A stretch of DNA of 19,779 nt, taken from an uncultured Roseburia sp. (lineage in GTDB: Bacteria; Bacillota; Clostridia; Lachnospirales; Lachnospiraceae). Position 1 is the first letter of the stretch; each line of letters starts with the position of its first letter. The notes under the pieces were generated by a model. The model saw only the letters and a program-made list of their open reading frames with translations, ran no database searches and was not told where the DNA came from. Below are positions 7,323 to 14,273 of this stretch, piece after piece. The position numbers and the translations under genes are program-made. Location of the stretch: NCBI GenBank assembly GCA_910587865.1, contig CAJUNX010000029.1, forward strand, positions 1 through 19,779. The letters run 5' to 3'.

Positions 7323-7355
7323 ATATGTTATCATTACAAACAACAGACATGTTAT
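7323..7355 (+). promoter_or_regulatory. Repeated ATGTTAT motif upstream of the nitrilase-like gene
   Basis: ATATGTTAT (7323-7331) is identical to a half-site in the ICL-like gene's promoter. A second ATGTTAT occurs at 7349-7355, 24 bases further on. No convincing -35/-10 pair was found for this gene, so the promoter itself stays unassigned. A regulatory role is inferred from the shared motif only. Confidence 0.25.
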
Positions 7356-7372
7356 ACAAGGAGGATCCTGAC

Positions 7373-8257
7373 ATGAATCATATGTTAAAAATTGCCCTGC
7401 TGCAGATTGCGCCCTGCAACACGCTCGCGGAAAATCTCGAAAAGGGAATCCGCGCCTGCCAAAAAGCAAAGGAATGCGGCGCAGACATTGCCCTGTTTCC
7501 CGAAATGTGGAGCTGCGGATACCGCATTTACGACCGTCCCGTCCACGAATGGCAGGCAGAAGCAATCCCCGTTCACAGTGATTTTATCGCTGCCTTCGGC
7601 CGTCTTGCAGCGGAACTGGATATGGCTGTCGGCATCACGCTGCTTGAAGCACATGAGAATGCTCCGCGCAATACCCTCGTTCTGTTTGACCGGTCCGGCA
7701 GACAGAAACTGGTCTATGCAAAAGTACATACCTGCGACTTTGGCGCAGAGTGCAATCTGACTCCCGGCGAGGATTTTTATGTCACTTCGCTTGATACTTC
7801 CTGCGGTGAGGTAAACGTCGGCGCCATGATCTGTTATGACAGGGAATTTCCTGAAAGCGCAAGAATCTTAATGCTAAAAGGCGCCGAACTGATCCTTGTT
7901 CCAAACGCCTGTCCCATGGAAATCAACCGTCTCTCACAGCTTCGCGCCAGGGCGTTTGAAAATATGACGGCGATTGCGACCTGCAATTATCCCGACACAG
8001 TACCCGACTGTAACGGCGCGTCCAGTGTATTTGACGGGGTGGCATATCTGCCCGAACCGGGTCCTTCGCGGGATACCTGTATTTTGCAGGCGGACGGCCG
8101 GGAGGGCATTTATGTGGCAGAGCTTGATCTTAATCTGCTTCGCAATTACCGGAAAAAAGAGGTTCACGGAAACGCGTACCGTCATCCGAAAAAATACGGA
8201 TTGTTAACCGATACGAACATCCGGGAACCCTTTATCAGAACGGATTACCGGGAATAG
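7373..8257 (+). CDS. Carbon-nitrogen hydrolase (nitrilase superfamily amidohydrolase)
   Basis: A 294-residue cytoplasmic enzyme hydrolysing a C-N bond, most likely of an amide or carbamoyl compound. The catalytic triad is visible: E44 in LFPEMW, K117 in YAKVH and C154 in ICYDREFPE. The core fold is complete, with the ANTAC-like block around ILVPNACPM and the late RAFENMTAIATCNYP segment. The start at 7373 is chosen over the ATG at 7325 because AAGGAGGA lies 7 bases upstream and the family core begins a few residues later. Substrate is not predictable by eye; N-carbamoylputrescine amidase-like and omega-amidase-like enzymes share these motifs. It diverges from the Uma2-deoR unit. Confidence 0.9.
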   Translation: MNHMLKIALLQIAPCNTLAENLEKGIRACQKAKECGADIALFPEMWSCGYRIYDRPVHEWQAEAIPVHSDFIAAFGRLAAELDMAVGITLLEAHENAPRNTLVLFDRSGRQKLVYAKVHTCDFGAECNLTPGEDFYVTSLDTSCGEVNVGAMICYDREFPESARILMLKGAELILVPNACPMEINRLSQLRARAFENMTAIATCNYPDTVPDCNGASSVFDGVAYLPEPGPSRDTCILQADGREGIYVAELDLNLLRNYRKKEVHGNAYRHPKKYGLLTDTNIREPFIRTDYRE

Positions 8258-8345
8258 CTTTCCATCAGATATACTGATACAGTCTAAAATACTATCGCCC
8301 CTCTGAACAATAAAAATGTAACTGTAAACCAGGCGCCGCCCCATG

Positions 8346-8360
8346 TGGGAGAAAGTGGGA
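8346..8360 (+). promoter_or_regulatory. MraZ-box-like direct repeat
   Basis: Two TGGGA repeats (8346-8350, 8356-8360) are separated by exactly five bases. This is the spacing described for MraZ binding repeats in front of mraZ/division operons. No mraZ gene follows; a 12-codon frame starting just after it looks meaningless. It may be a relic or chance. Confidence 0.25.
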
Positions 8361-8400
8361 ATTTTCTATGGATTGCAAAGAAGCATACAGGGAAAACATA

Positions 8401-8625
8401 TCATGAATGCACCACAAAAAAATACGCCGCTCCCACCAGCAGAAGCAGGATAATCAGCACCCCCGGAAGCAGTACAAGGAACGCGGAGATCAGCATGGCA
8501 GGCACGTCTCCCTTTTCCAGCTCTCTCCCGCCTTCCCCGTACTGCTCCCTGTATGCCTCTTCCTTCTGCGCCTGCTTCTCATGATGATATTCTGCCGCTT
8601 TCTTCATTTTTTCCCATAACAGCAA
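8401..8625 (-). CDS. Small single-pass membrane protein, function unknown
   Basis: A 74-residue protein if it starts at the TTG at 8625. GAAGGGAG lies about 10 bases upstream of that codon, whereas the in-frame ATG at 8655 has no ribosome binding site. Residues from MKKAAEYHHEKQ onward form a charged, probably helical, stretch of about 40 residues. A strongly hydrophobic segment (AMLISAFLVLLPGVLIILLLL and on) follows and ends in a short VVHS tail. One membrane helix is expected near the C-terminus. I recognise no family. It lies downstream of the importer operon, after the hairpin at 8680-8702, so it could be read through from it or have its own promoter. Being a chance frame cannot be excluded. 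Confidence 0.5.
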   Translation of the reverse strand: MLLWEKMKKAAEYHHEKQAQKEEAYREQYGEGGRELEKGDVPAMLISAFLVLLPGVLIILLLLVGAAYFFVVHS

Positions 8626-8679
8626 AGAAATCACACTCCCTTCCCTGTCCGTCATCTGTACAGCTTATTGACGGAAAGC

Positions 8680-8702
8680 GGCTGCCCCGCATAAGGGCAG
8701 CC
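8680..8702 (-). terminator. Hairpin after dppF
   Basis: GGCTGCCC (8680-8687) and GGGCAGCC (8695-8702) form a perfect 8-bp GC-rich stem with a 7-base loop, about 28 bases after the stop of the last importer gene. The T-tract is weak (GCTTTCC), so termination may be partial or the hairpin may protect the 3' end. Confidence 0.6.
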
Positions 8703-8729
8703 TGTATTTCCAGGCAAACATTACTCCCG

Positions 8730-10265
8730 TCACCCCAGTTTGTGATGGCACGCCACAAAATGCCCCGGCGCCACCTCTTCCCAGTCCGGGACGACGTGCT
8801 CGCAGATCTTTGTGCAGTACCGGCACCTGGTATGGAATTTACACCCCTTCGGCGGATTCACCGGGCTCGGAATATCCCCCTCTAAGATCTTAAGTTCTTT
8901 TTTTCTGTCGCCTATATCTGTCGTCGGTATTGCCGCCAAAAGCGCCTCCGTATAGGGATGATACGGATGATCAAAGATATCCTGCGCGCCCGCGAGCTCT
9001 ACCAGCACCCCCAGATACATCACGCCGATGCGGTCGCTGATATATTTTACGACAGACAGGTCATGCGTGATAAATAAGTAGGTCAGATTCTGCCGTTCCT
9101 TCAGGTCCTGCAGCAGGTTGATGATCTGCGACTGGATCGACACGTCCAGCGCGGACACCGCCTCGTCACAGACTACAAATCTGGGTTTTACGGCAAGGCT
9201 GCGCGCAATGCCGATCCTCTGTCTCTGCCCGCCGGAGAACTGATGCGGAAACCGGTGAAGAAAATACGGCGCCAGCCCGCATTCCTCCATGACGCGCAGC
9301 ACTTCCTTCTGCATCCTCCCGTCGTTTTTGCGGAACATCCCGTGCGCGAGCATTCCCTCGCCGATGATCTGTCCCACGGTCATGCGCGGGTTTAAGGAGG
9401 AATACGGATCCTGGAAGATCAGCTGTAAATCGCTGCGCAGCAGCCGGATCTCATTGTAGGAAAGACGCGCCAGATCGATTCCGTCCTCCAGGCATGCCTC
9501 CGCCTCTTGAAATTCCGCATCAGCGGTATAGGGCTGTTTCATCGCATCGATCTGTCCGTCGATGTCGCGAAGCTTCTTTCTTAAGTCCGCCTCCGCCCCT
9601 TCCTCCTTCTTCACCTTTGCCTCCGCCTCTTTCCGTTTCGGCTCCAGGGACGCAGCATCTTTTCCGGCTTCCTTCTTCTCCTTCGCCTTATAGGTAAGAT
9701 CTGCAAGCGCAAGAGCCGCCTTCTCCCGGTTCCCGCGCGCCTCTTTTAACTGCTTCGAGATCTCAAATCGTTTTAAAAATATTTCCTGCACCGGCTTTAA
9801 ATCCGGCACGGTCATCAGGCCGCCAACGACTCCTGCCATATCGAGAAACGCGTCCCTGGCCTCCTTCGCGGTCTGATCCAGCTTCTCCTTCTCCTGATAC
9901 CGCTCTGTTTCACCGAGGCCGTCATAGGTCTTCTGAAGCGCTTTCCGCTTTTCTTCAAGCTCCCGGTACCGGCCGCGGAGCTTCTCCAGATTCTGAATCG
10001 TCTTTTTCACATAGCCCGGCGCAAATTCCTCCGCGCTGCGCCCGTAATAGATCGTGCGCCCGTCCGTCTGCCGGTAAAACTGTAAAATCGTGCGTCCCAG
10101 GGTCGATTTCCCGCAGCCGCTCTCGCCGACCAGCCCGAAGGTCTCCCCCTCGTAAATATCCAGCGTGATCCCGTCGTTTGCCTTCACATACGCACCTTTT
10201 TTCTTTAGGGGAAACCACTGTTTTAAATTGCCGATCCGGATCAGTACGTTATGATTGTTTTCCAT
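8730..10265 (-). CDS. Oligopeptide/dipeptide ABC importer ATPase, F-type, with coiled-coil insertion
   Basis: A 511-residue ATPase of the OppF/DppF type that powers peptide uptake at the inner membrane face. Walker A GESGCGKST lies at 47-55, the Q-loop glutamine at Q285 (FQDPYSS), signature FSGGQRQR at 343-350, Walker B with DE at 367-368, and the switch histidine at H401. A C-terminal oligopeptide-transporter segment holds four cysteines (C475, C481, C484, C488), a pattern reported in this family to bind an iron-sulfur cluster. Normal members have about 320-340 residues; the excess is an insertion of about 185 residues at 77-262. The start has AAAGGAGGA and overlaps the D-type ATPase gene's end by 17 bases. 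All catalytic motifs are intact. Confidence 0.95.
   Translation of the reverse strand: MENNHNVLIRIGNLKQWFPLKKKGAYVKANDGITLDIYEGETFGLVGESGCGKSTLGRTILQFYRQTDGRTIYYGRSAEEFAPGYVKKTIQNLEKLRGRYRELEEKRKALQKTYDGLGETERYQEKEKLDQTAKEARDAFLDMAGVVGGLMTVPDLKPVQEIFLKRFEISKQLKEARGNREKAALALADLTYKAKEKKEAGKDAASLEPKRKEAEAKVKKEEGAEADLRKKLRDIDGQIDAMKQPYTADAEFQEAEACLEDGIDLARLSYNEIRLLRSDLQLIFQDPYSSLNPRMTVGQIIGEGMLAHGMFRKNDGRMQKEVLRVMEECGLAPYFLHRFPHQFSGGQRQRIGIARSLAVKPRFVVCDEAVSALDVSIQSQIINLLQDLKERQNLTYLFITHDLSVVKYISDRIGVMYLGVLVELAGAQDIFDHPYHPYTEALLAAIPTTDIGDRKKELKILEGDIPSPVNPPKGCKFHTRCRYCTKICEHVVPDWEEVAPGHFVACHHKLG
9456..10037 (-). other. Coiled-coil insertion inside the F-type ATPase
   Basis: This codes for residues of about 77-270, between Walker A and the Q-loop, where ordinary family members have only a short loop. 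The stretch is rich in K, E, A and R with heptad-like patterning in two arms (about 86-140 and 163-243). A less charged turn (AGVVGGLMTVPDLKP) lies between them, as expected for an antiparallel coiled-coil hairpin. The frame is uninterrupted. Confidence 0.8.
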
Positions 10266-11247
10266 GTCTCTCCTCCTTTAACGGATAGAAACAGCGCACC
10301 TGCTGTGTCTTTGATACGCTGATCAGACCGGGTTCTTCCTCCCTGCATTTGTCTGTCGCGTATTTGCAGCGGGGAGCAAACTTACAGCCCTTCGGCAGGT
10401 CAAGCGGATGCGGAACCGCCCCCGGGATCGCCTCGAGTCTCTGTCCCGCCGGAGTGTCAAGCCTGGGAACCGACACCATCAGCCCTTCCGTATATGGATG
10501 CGAGTATCTGCTGTCCGGTGAAAATACCGTCTCCGCCTGCGCTAATTCCACGACCTGTCCGCAGTACATCACCGCCACATCGTCCGCCATCTGATTGATG
10601 ACGCCCAGGTCATGCGTGACAAACAGGATGGACGTCCCGTGCTCGCGTTTGAGCTCATTCATCAGATTTAAAATCTGGGCCTGGATCGTCACATCGAGCG
10701 CCGTCGTCGGCTCGTCCGCGATCAGAAGCTTCGGCCTGCAGGCCAGCGCCATGGCGATCATCACACGCTGGCGCATCCCGCCGGAAAGCTGATGCGGGTA
10801 CTGCTTTGCCACCACCTCCGGGTTCGGGATTTTCACGTCCGCCAGCATCCGGACGACCTCTTTCGCCGCTTCCTTTTTACTCATCCCCTGATGGATGAGA
10901 AACGGCTCACTGATCTGCCGCTGTACTGTAAAAACCGGATTTAAGCTGGTCATCGGCTCCTGAAAGATCACCGAGATGTCGTTTCCACGTATTTTATACA
11001 TGTCCTGACGGGACAGTTTTACCAGATCCGTACCGCGAAACAGAATCTCTCCGCTCTCAATATATCCGTTTCCGTCAATCAGATGAAGCATACTCATGGC
11101 GGAGACGCTTTTTCCAGAGCCGGACTCACCGACCACCCCCAGCGTTTTCCCGGCGTCCACCGAATAGGACACACCGTTTACCGCCTTCACGATTCCGCGC
11201 TTTGTGCGGAAAAATGTGTGAAGGTCTTTCATTTCCAGCAATGCCAT
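10249..11247 (-). CDS. Oligopeptide/dipeptide ABC importer ATPase, D-type
   Basis: A 332-residue ATPase of the OppD/DppD type, partner of the F-type subunit. Walker A GESGSGKS lies at 40-47, the Q-loop at FQEPMTSLNP (95-104), signature LSGGMRQR at 154-161, Walker B LLIADEP at 174-180 and the switch histidine at H212. The C-terminal peptide-transporter segment shows GCKFAPRCKYA with cysteines at 288, 294, 301 and 319. The length is normal and there is no insertion, unlike its partner. The start at 11247 is set by a perfect AGGAGGTGA; the longer in-frame start at 11367 would overlap the permease gene deeply. It follows permease C by 11 bases. Confidence 0.95.
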   Translation of the reverse strand: MALLEMKDLHTFFRTKRGIVKAVNGVSYSVDAGKTLGVVGESGSGKSVSAMSMLHLIDGNGYIESGEILFRGTDLVKLSRQDMYKIRGNDISVIFQEPMTSLNPVFTVQRQISEPFLIHQGMSKKEAAKEVVRMLADVKIPNPEVVAKQYPHQLSGGMRQRVMIAMALACRPKLLIADEPTTALDVTIQAQILNLMNELKREHGTSILFVTHDLGVINQMADDVAVMYCGQVVELAQAETVFSPDSRYSHPYTEGLMVSVPRLDTPAGQRLEAIPGAVPHPLDLPKGCKFAPRCKYATDKCREEEPGLISVSKTQQVRCFYPLKEERHGKQS

Positions 11248-11258
11248 TGTATCACCTC

Positions 11259-13106
11259 CTACCGTTCCCCTGATTTCGGGTCCACTGCATCGCGCAGCCC
11301 GTCGCCAATCAGGTTGATCGCTATCGTACATATGCCAAAAATCAGAGCCGGGAACACCCATCTCCACCAGTACTGCTGAATGACCACGGAATTATTACAG
11401 CCGGTCAGCATATTGCCCCAGGTGGGCGTCGGCGGAATGATCCCGAATCCCAGATAGGACAGGGATGACTCGGTCAGCATACAGGTGGCAAAGGACAGCG
11501 TCACATTGACCAGGATGACGGAGAGGATATTCGGCAGAATATGTTTAAAGACAATTGTCATTTCCTTCACCCCCATCGCTTTTGCCGCCATGACATATTC
11601 CTGCTCGCGGACGGCCAGGATCTGAGCGCGCACCAGTCGTGCCAGGGACGGCCAGCTTAGGAGTCCCAGCACCACCATGATCAGATACATGCGCTGGGTC
11701 AGCGACACGCCCGGCGGAATGATGGAGGAGAGAATCAGTGCAAACGGCAGAAACGGAATGCCGCTGATCACCTCCGCCACACGCATCAGAAACATATCGA
11801 GGACACCGCCGAAGTAGCCGGAAAGTCCGCCGATCAAAAGTCCGATCAGCATCGTGATAATGACGGATACCGCGCCCACCGTCATGGTGACGCGTCCTCC
11901 GTTCACCAGGCGGGTTAAGATATCGCGCCCCAGGTAATCCGTGCCGAGCAGATAGCCCTTTAATCCCCAGGAAATCACTTCCCCGTCGATTGTCACGGCA
12001 TAGTTCTGGTAGTAGCCGCTGTAAAGATCCGTAACCGTCACATCCCCCTTTTTCAGAGCGGACGGCACGTCGGCCTGTCCGAAATGATTATCACCCCAGG
12101 AGATGACCTCCCCGTTATTAAGGAGCGCCGTATAGTGATAGCGTCCGCCGTACAGACGGTCAATTTCCCCCTCATATTCCGGCACATTATTTTCGCCGTT
12201 TGAGATATTACCCCAGAAATACAAGGATCCGTCTTCTTTTACCGCCACAAACGTATTTGCCGTGGCTGCAATATCGACGACACCCTCCGAGAGCTCCTCC
12301 GGAATCTGCGCATATGCGGAGGATACGTTAAATCCCGTGTATTTCACACTCCCGTCGTCCATCAGACTGACATACGCATAATCCGAGAGCGCAACCTTTC
12401 TGATGTGGTTCTGAAATTCTTTTTTTACCCTGACATCCGCCGTGCTGTCATTTCCCCACAGGTACAGATATCCGTCGTCCGTGAGCGCCGCGGAAAACTG
12501 GATGCTCGCGCCGATCTGCACAAAGTTCTTTCCTGCGCGTGCGCGTTCCGGGATCTCCTTCTGCCCGAGACGCCCGTTTCCCCACACATACAGCTTTCCT
12601 TTGTCGGAAAGCGCCAGGCAGTGGTCAAATCCCGCGGCCACCTCCACGATATTCGCTTCTTTTACCTCGTCCGGAATCTCACCCAGGTCTATGGTTTCCG
12701 TGATTCTGGTATATCCCCAGGTGTAGACCTCCCCGTTTGTGTCACAGCCCAGCCCGTAGGTCGTGCCGGCCGAAATACCTGCGATTTTCCCGTTTTTCAT
12801 CTCCGCCGGCACCTCTGCAAGACCCATGGACGGCGGCACGTTCTGCTGGGTGCTGTCCGAATACGACAGATCGAGCGGCAGAAACAGCGGGCCGATCAGC
12901 ACCAGAAGCAGACATGCCGCAAAGATAACGACACCCGTCATTGCAATCCGGTTATGGAAAAACAGGCTGACAATCGAGCGCATCGGACTTTGTACCTGCT
13001 CCTCCTCCAGAAAGCTCAGCTCCCTGCCCGGGCCAAAGAAAAGGCGGCGAAACCAGACGAAAAGGCGGGAACGTTTTTTCTTTTTCTGTTCCTTTTTCTG
13101 TTCCAT
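11259..13106 (-). CDS. Peptide ABC importer permease, C-type, with inserted RCC1-like beta-propeller
   Basis: A 615-residue permease of the OppC/DppC type that forms half of the membrane channel. A lysine/arginine-rich cytoplasmic N-terminus (1-55) leads to TM1 (about 56-78). Residues of about 101-382 then form seven RCC1-type repeats instead of the usual short loop. The normal permease resumes directly at LLGTDYLGRDILTRL (386-400), with further membrane helices, the EAA loop (about 504-526, YVMAAKAMGVKEM) and the final helix before GDGLRDAVDP. Ordinary C-type permeases have about 280-330 residues. By the positive-inside rule the propeller faces outward, toward the binding protein. AGAGGAGGA precedes the start, 13 bases after the B-type permease stop. 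The frame is intact, so this is a true fusion product. Confidence 0.95.
   Translation of the reverse strand: MEQKKEQKKKKRSRLFVWFRRLFFGPGRELSFLEEEQVQSPMRSIVSLFFHNRIAMTGVVIFAACLLLVLIGPLFLPLDLSYSDSTQQNVPPSMGLAEVPAEMKNGKIAGISAGTTYGLGCDTNGEVYTWGYTRITETIDLGEIPDEVKEANIVEVAAGFDHCLALSDKGKLYVWGNGRLGQKEIPERARAGKNFVQIGASIQFSAALTDDGYLYLWGNDSTADVRVKKEFQNHIRKVALSDYAYVSLMDDGSVKYTGFNVSSAYAQIPEELSEGVVDIAATANTFVAVKEDGSLYFWGNISNGENNVPEYEGEIDRLYGGRYHYTALLNNGEVISWGDNHFGQADVPSALKKGDVTVTDLYSGYYQNYAVTIDGEVISWGLKGYLLGTDYLGRDILTRLVNGGRVTMTVGAVSVIITMLIGLLIGGLSGYFGGVLDMFLMRVAEVISGIPFLPFALILSSIIPPGVSLTQRMYLIMVVLGLLSWPSLARLVRAQILAVREQEYVMAAKAMGVKEMTIVFKHILPNILSVILVNVTLSFATCMLTESSLSYLGFGIIPPTPTWGNMLTGCNNSVVIQQYWWRWVFPALIFGICTIAINLIGDGLRDAVDPKSGER
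11961..12806 (-). other. Seven-repeat RCC1/BLIP-II-like propeller domain
   Basis: Seven repeats of about 40 residues follow the pattern V-x-AG-x(4)-AL-x-x-DG-x-(L/V)-x-x-WG. The WG positions are W130, W176, W217, a degenerate T257-G258, W298, W337 and W380. Examples are VAAGFDHCLALSDKGKLYVW and LYGGRYHYTALLNNGEVISW. Seven such repeats match the blade count of closed RCC1-like propellers, including the secreted bacterial protein BLIP-II. No signal or linker gap separates the domain from the permease. Confidence 0.9.
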
Positions 13107-13119
13107 TCTTTCTCCTCCT

Positions 13120-14136
13120 CTACTTATCCACCCTGACGCGGGGATCGATCAGGCCGTAGCTGATATCCGTGATCAGAATCCCGGCCAGACTGATGATCGT
13201 GTAAAACAGCTGGATCGCCAGCACGAGTTCATAATCGCTCTGTTTTAATCCGGTTACGTTTAATGCTCCCATTCCCAAAAAGGAAAACGTATTCTCCACC
13301 ACCACGGATCCGGAAAAAATCGTTAAAAACCATCCGATAATGATCGTCACCACCGGCAGCAGGGCATTCCTCCACGCGTGGGAATAGATGACCACTTTTT
13401 CCCTCAGCCCCTTCGCGCGCGCCGTCCGGATATAATCCATGCTGAGCGCGTCGATCATCGCCGCTCTCACATAGCGGGTCATGCTCCCAAGATTGGCGAA
13501 GGTGGTCACAATCAGGGGAAGCGCCATATAATACAGTCTGTCCTTAACAGCCGCAAACCCCGTGTATTCCACACCGGTTGTCTTCACGCCGCCGACCGGA
13601 AAGACCGGAACTTTCACAGCAAACAAAAAGATAAAAATCAATCCGATAATATAGATCGGGATACTGTATCCTACAATCGTAATCACCTGTACTGCCTGGT
13701 CAAATTTACCGTTTTTATGAACCGCACAGAAGATACCGAGCGGGATCGTGATCACCAGCGCCAGTATCGTGGAAAAAAAATTCAGAAAAATCGTGTTCTG
13801 AAGCGGGGATGCAATGACTTTCACCACATCCTCCTTGTACATGGTGGAATATCCGAGATCCCCCTGAAATACCCCCTCAAAATTTCCGTTTACCGAAGGA
13901 TACACCCCCAGCCAGCGGAAATAACGGATCACAATCGGATCGTTTAACCCCAGCCGTTCTCTCGCCTGCCGGTACATGTCTTCATATTCCTCCGCGGTAA
14001 GCTCGTCCCGCACTGATTCCAGCTCCGTCGCGGCGGGATCCCCCGGAATCAGATTGTAAATCATATACATAATAAACGAGATGACAAAAAATACCACGAC
14101 CATATATACCAGCCGTTTTCCTATATATCTGGCCAT
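13120..14136 (-). CDS. Peptide ABC importer permease, B-type
   Basis: A 338-residue permease of the OppB/DppB type, with six expected membrane helices: TM1 about 9-30, then a long external loop with NLIPGDPA and a GDLGYS segment (92-97), then five more. The EAA loop lies at about 234-261 (DYIRTARAKGLREK ... NALLP) and contacts an ATPase. The length and layout are normal, with no inserted domain. The start at 14136 is preferred over 14145 because AAAGGA is correctly spaced only for the former. It follows the binding-protein gene after a 137-base gap with strong hairpins. Confidence 0.95.
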   Translation of the reverse strand: MARYIGKRLVYMVVVFFVISFIMYMIYNLIPGDPAATELESVRDELTAEEYEDMYRQARERLGLNDPIVIRYFRWLGVYPSVNGNFEGVFQGDLGYSTMYKEDVVKVIASPLQNTIFLNFFSTILALVITIPLGIFCAVHKNGKFDQAVQVITIVGYSIPIYIIGLIFIFLFAVKVPVFPVGGVKTTGVEYTGFAAVKDRLYYMALPLIVTTFANLGSMTRYVRAAMIDALSMDYIRTARAKGLREKVVIYSHAWRNALLPVVTIIIGWFLTIFSGSVVVENTFSFLGMGALNVTGLKQSDYELVLAIQLFYTIISLAGILITDISYGLIDPRVRVDK

Positions 14137-14160
14137 ACCTATCATCCTTTCTCAAGAGAT

Positions 14161-14179
14161 ACTGCACCAAAAACGCAGT
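14161..14179 (-). other. Hairpin just before permease B
   Basis: ACTGC (14161-14165) and GCAGT (14175-14179) with a 9-base loop lie shortly upstream of the dppB ribosome binding site. The stem is short. It may modulate ribosome access, but this is weakly supported. Confidence 0.3.
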
Positions 14180-14206
14180 GCGAACCTTCCTGTATAACGC
14201 AGATAC

Positions 14207-14233
14207 GGGACGGGCATTCCTCACACCCGCCCC
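14207..14233 (-). terminator. Strong intercistronic hairpin between binding protein and permease B
   Basis: GGGACGGG (14207-14214) and CCCGCCCC (14226-14233) pair over 8 bp as RNA, with one G-U, and an 11-base loop, about 40 bases after the binding-protein stop. There is no T-tract. Such hairpins are common after binding-protein genes, where they stabilise the upstream message or attenuate transcription so that the binding protein is made in excess over the membrane parts. Confidence 0.6.
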
Positions 14234-14273
14234 GCATTCAGGGTCGCATGTTACTGCAGTCTGATTTCCTTAC

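Noticed and set aside
8345..8584. Plus-strand 79-codon frame starting at GTG beside the MraZ-like repeat
   Set aside because: No proper ribosome binding site, unlikely composition, and overlap with the better supported minus-strand membrane protein.
10249..11367. Longer D-type ATPase starting at 11367
   Set aside because: The extra 40 residues are not ATPase-like and overlap the permease gene; a perfect AGGAGGTGA precedes the ATG at 11247.
12442..12806. RCC1 repeats as evidence of eukaryotic contamination
   Set aside because: They sit in one frame within a bacterial permease inside a bacterial operon, and RCC1-like propellers are known in bacteria.
12405..13136. Long plus-strand frame opposite the permease C gene
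   Set aside because: It lies antisense to well-conserved RCC1 and TM1 coding sequence, is rich in R/H/P as typical of shadow frames, and has no ribosome binding site.
13378..13947. Plus-strand 189-codon frame opposite permease B
   Set aside because: Antisense shadow of a conserved permease, with no recognisable domain.
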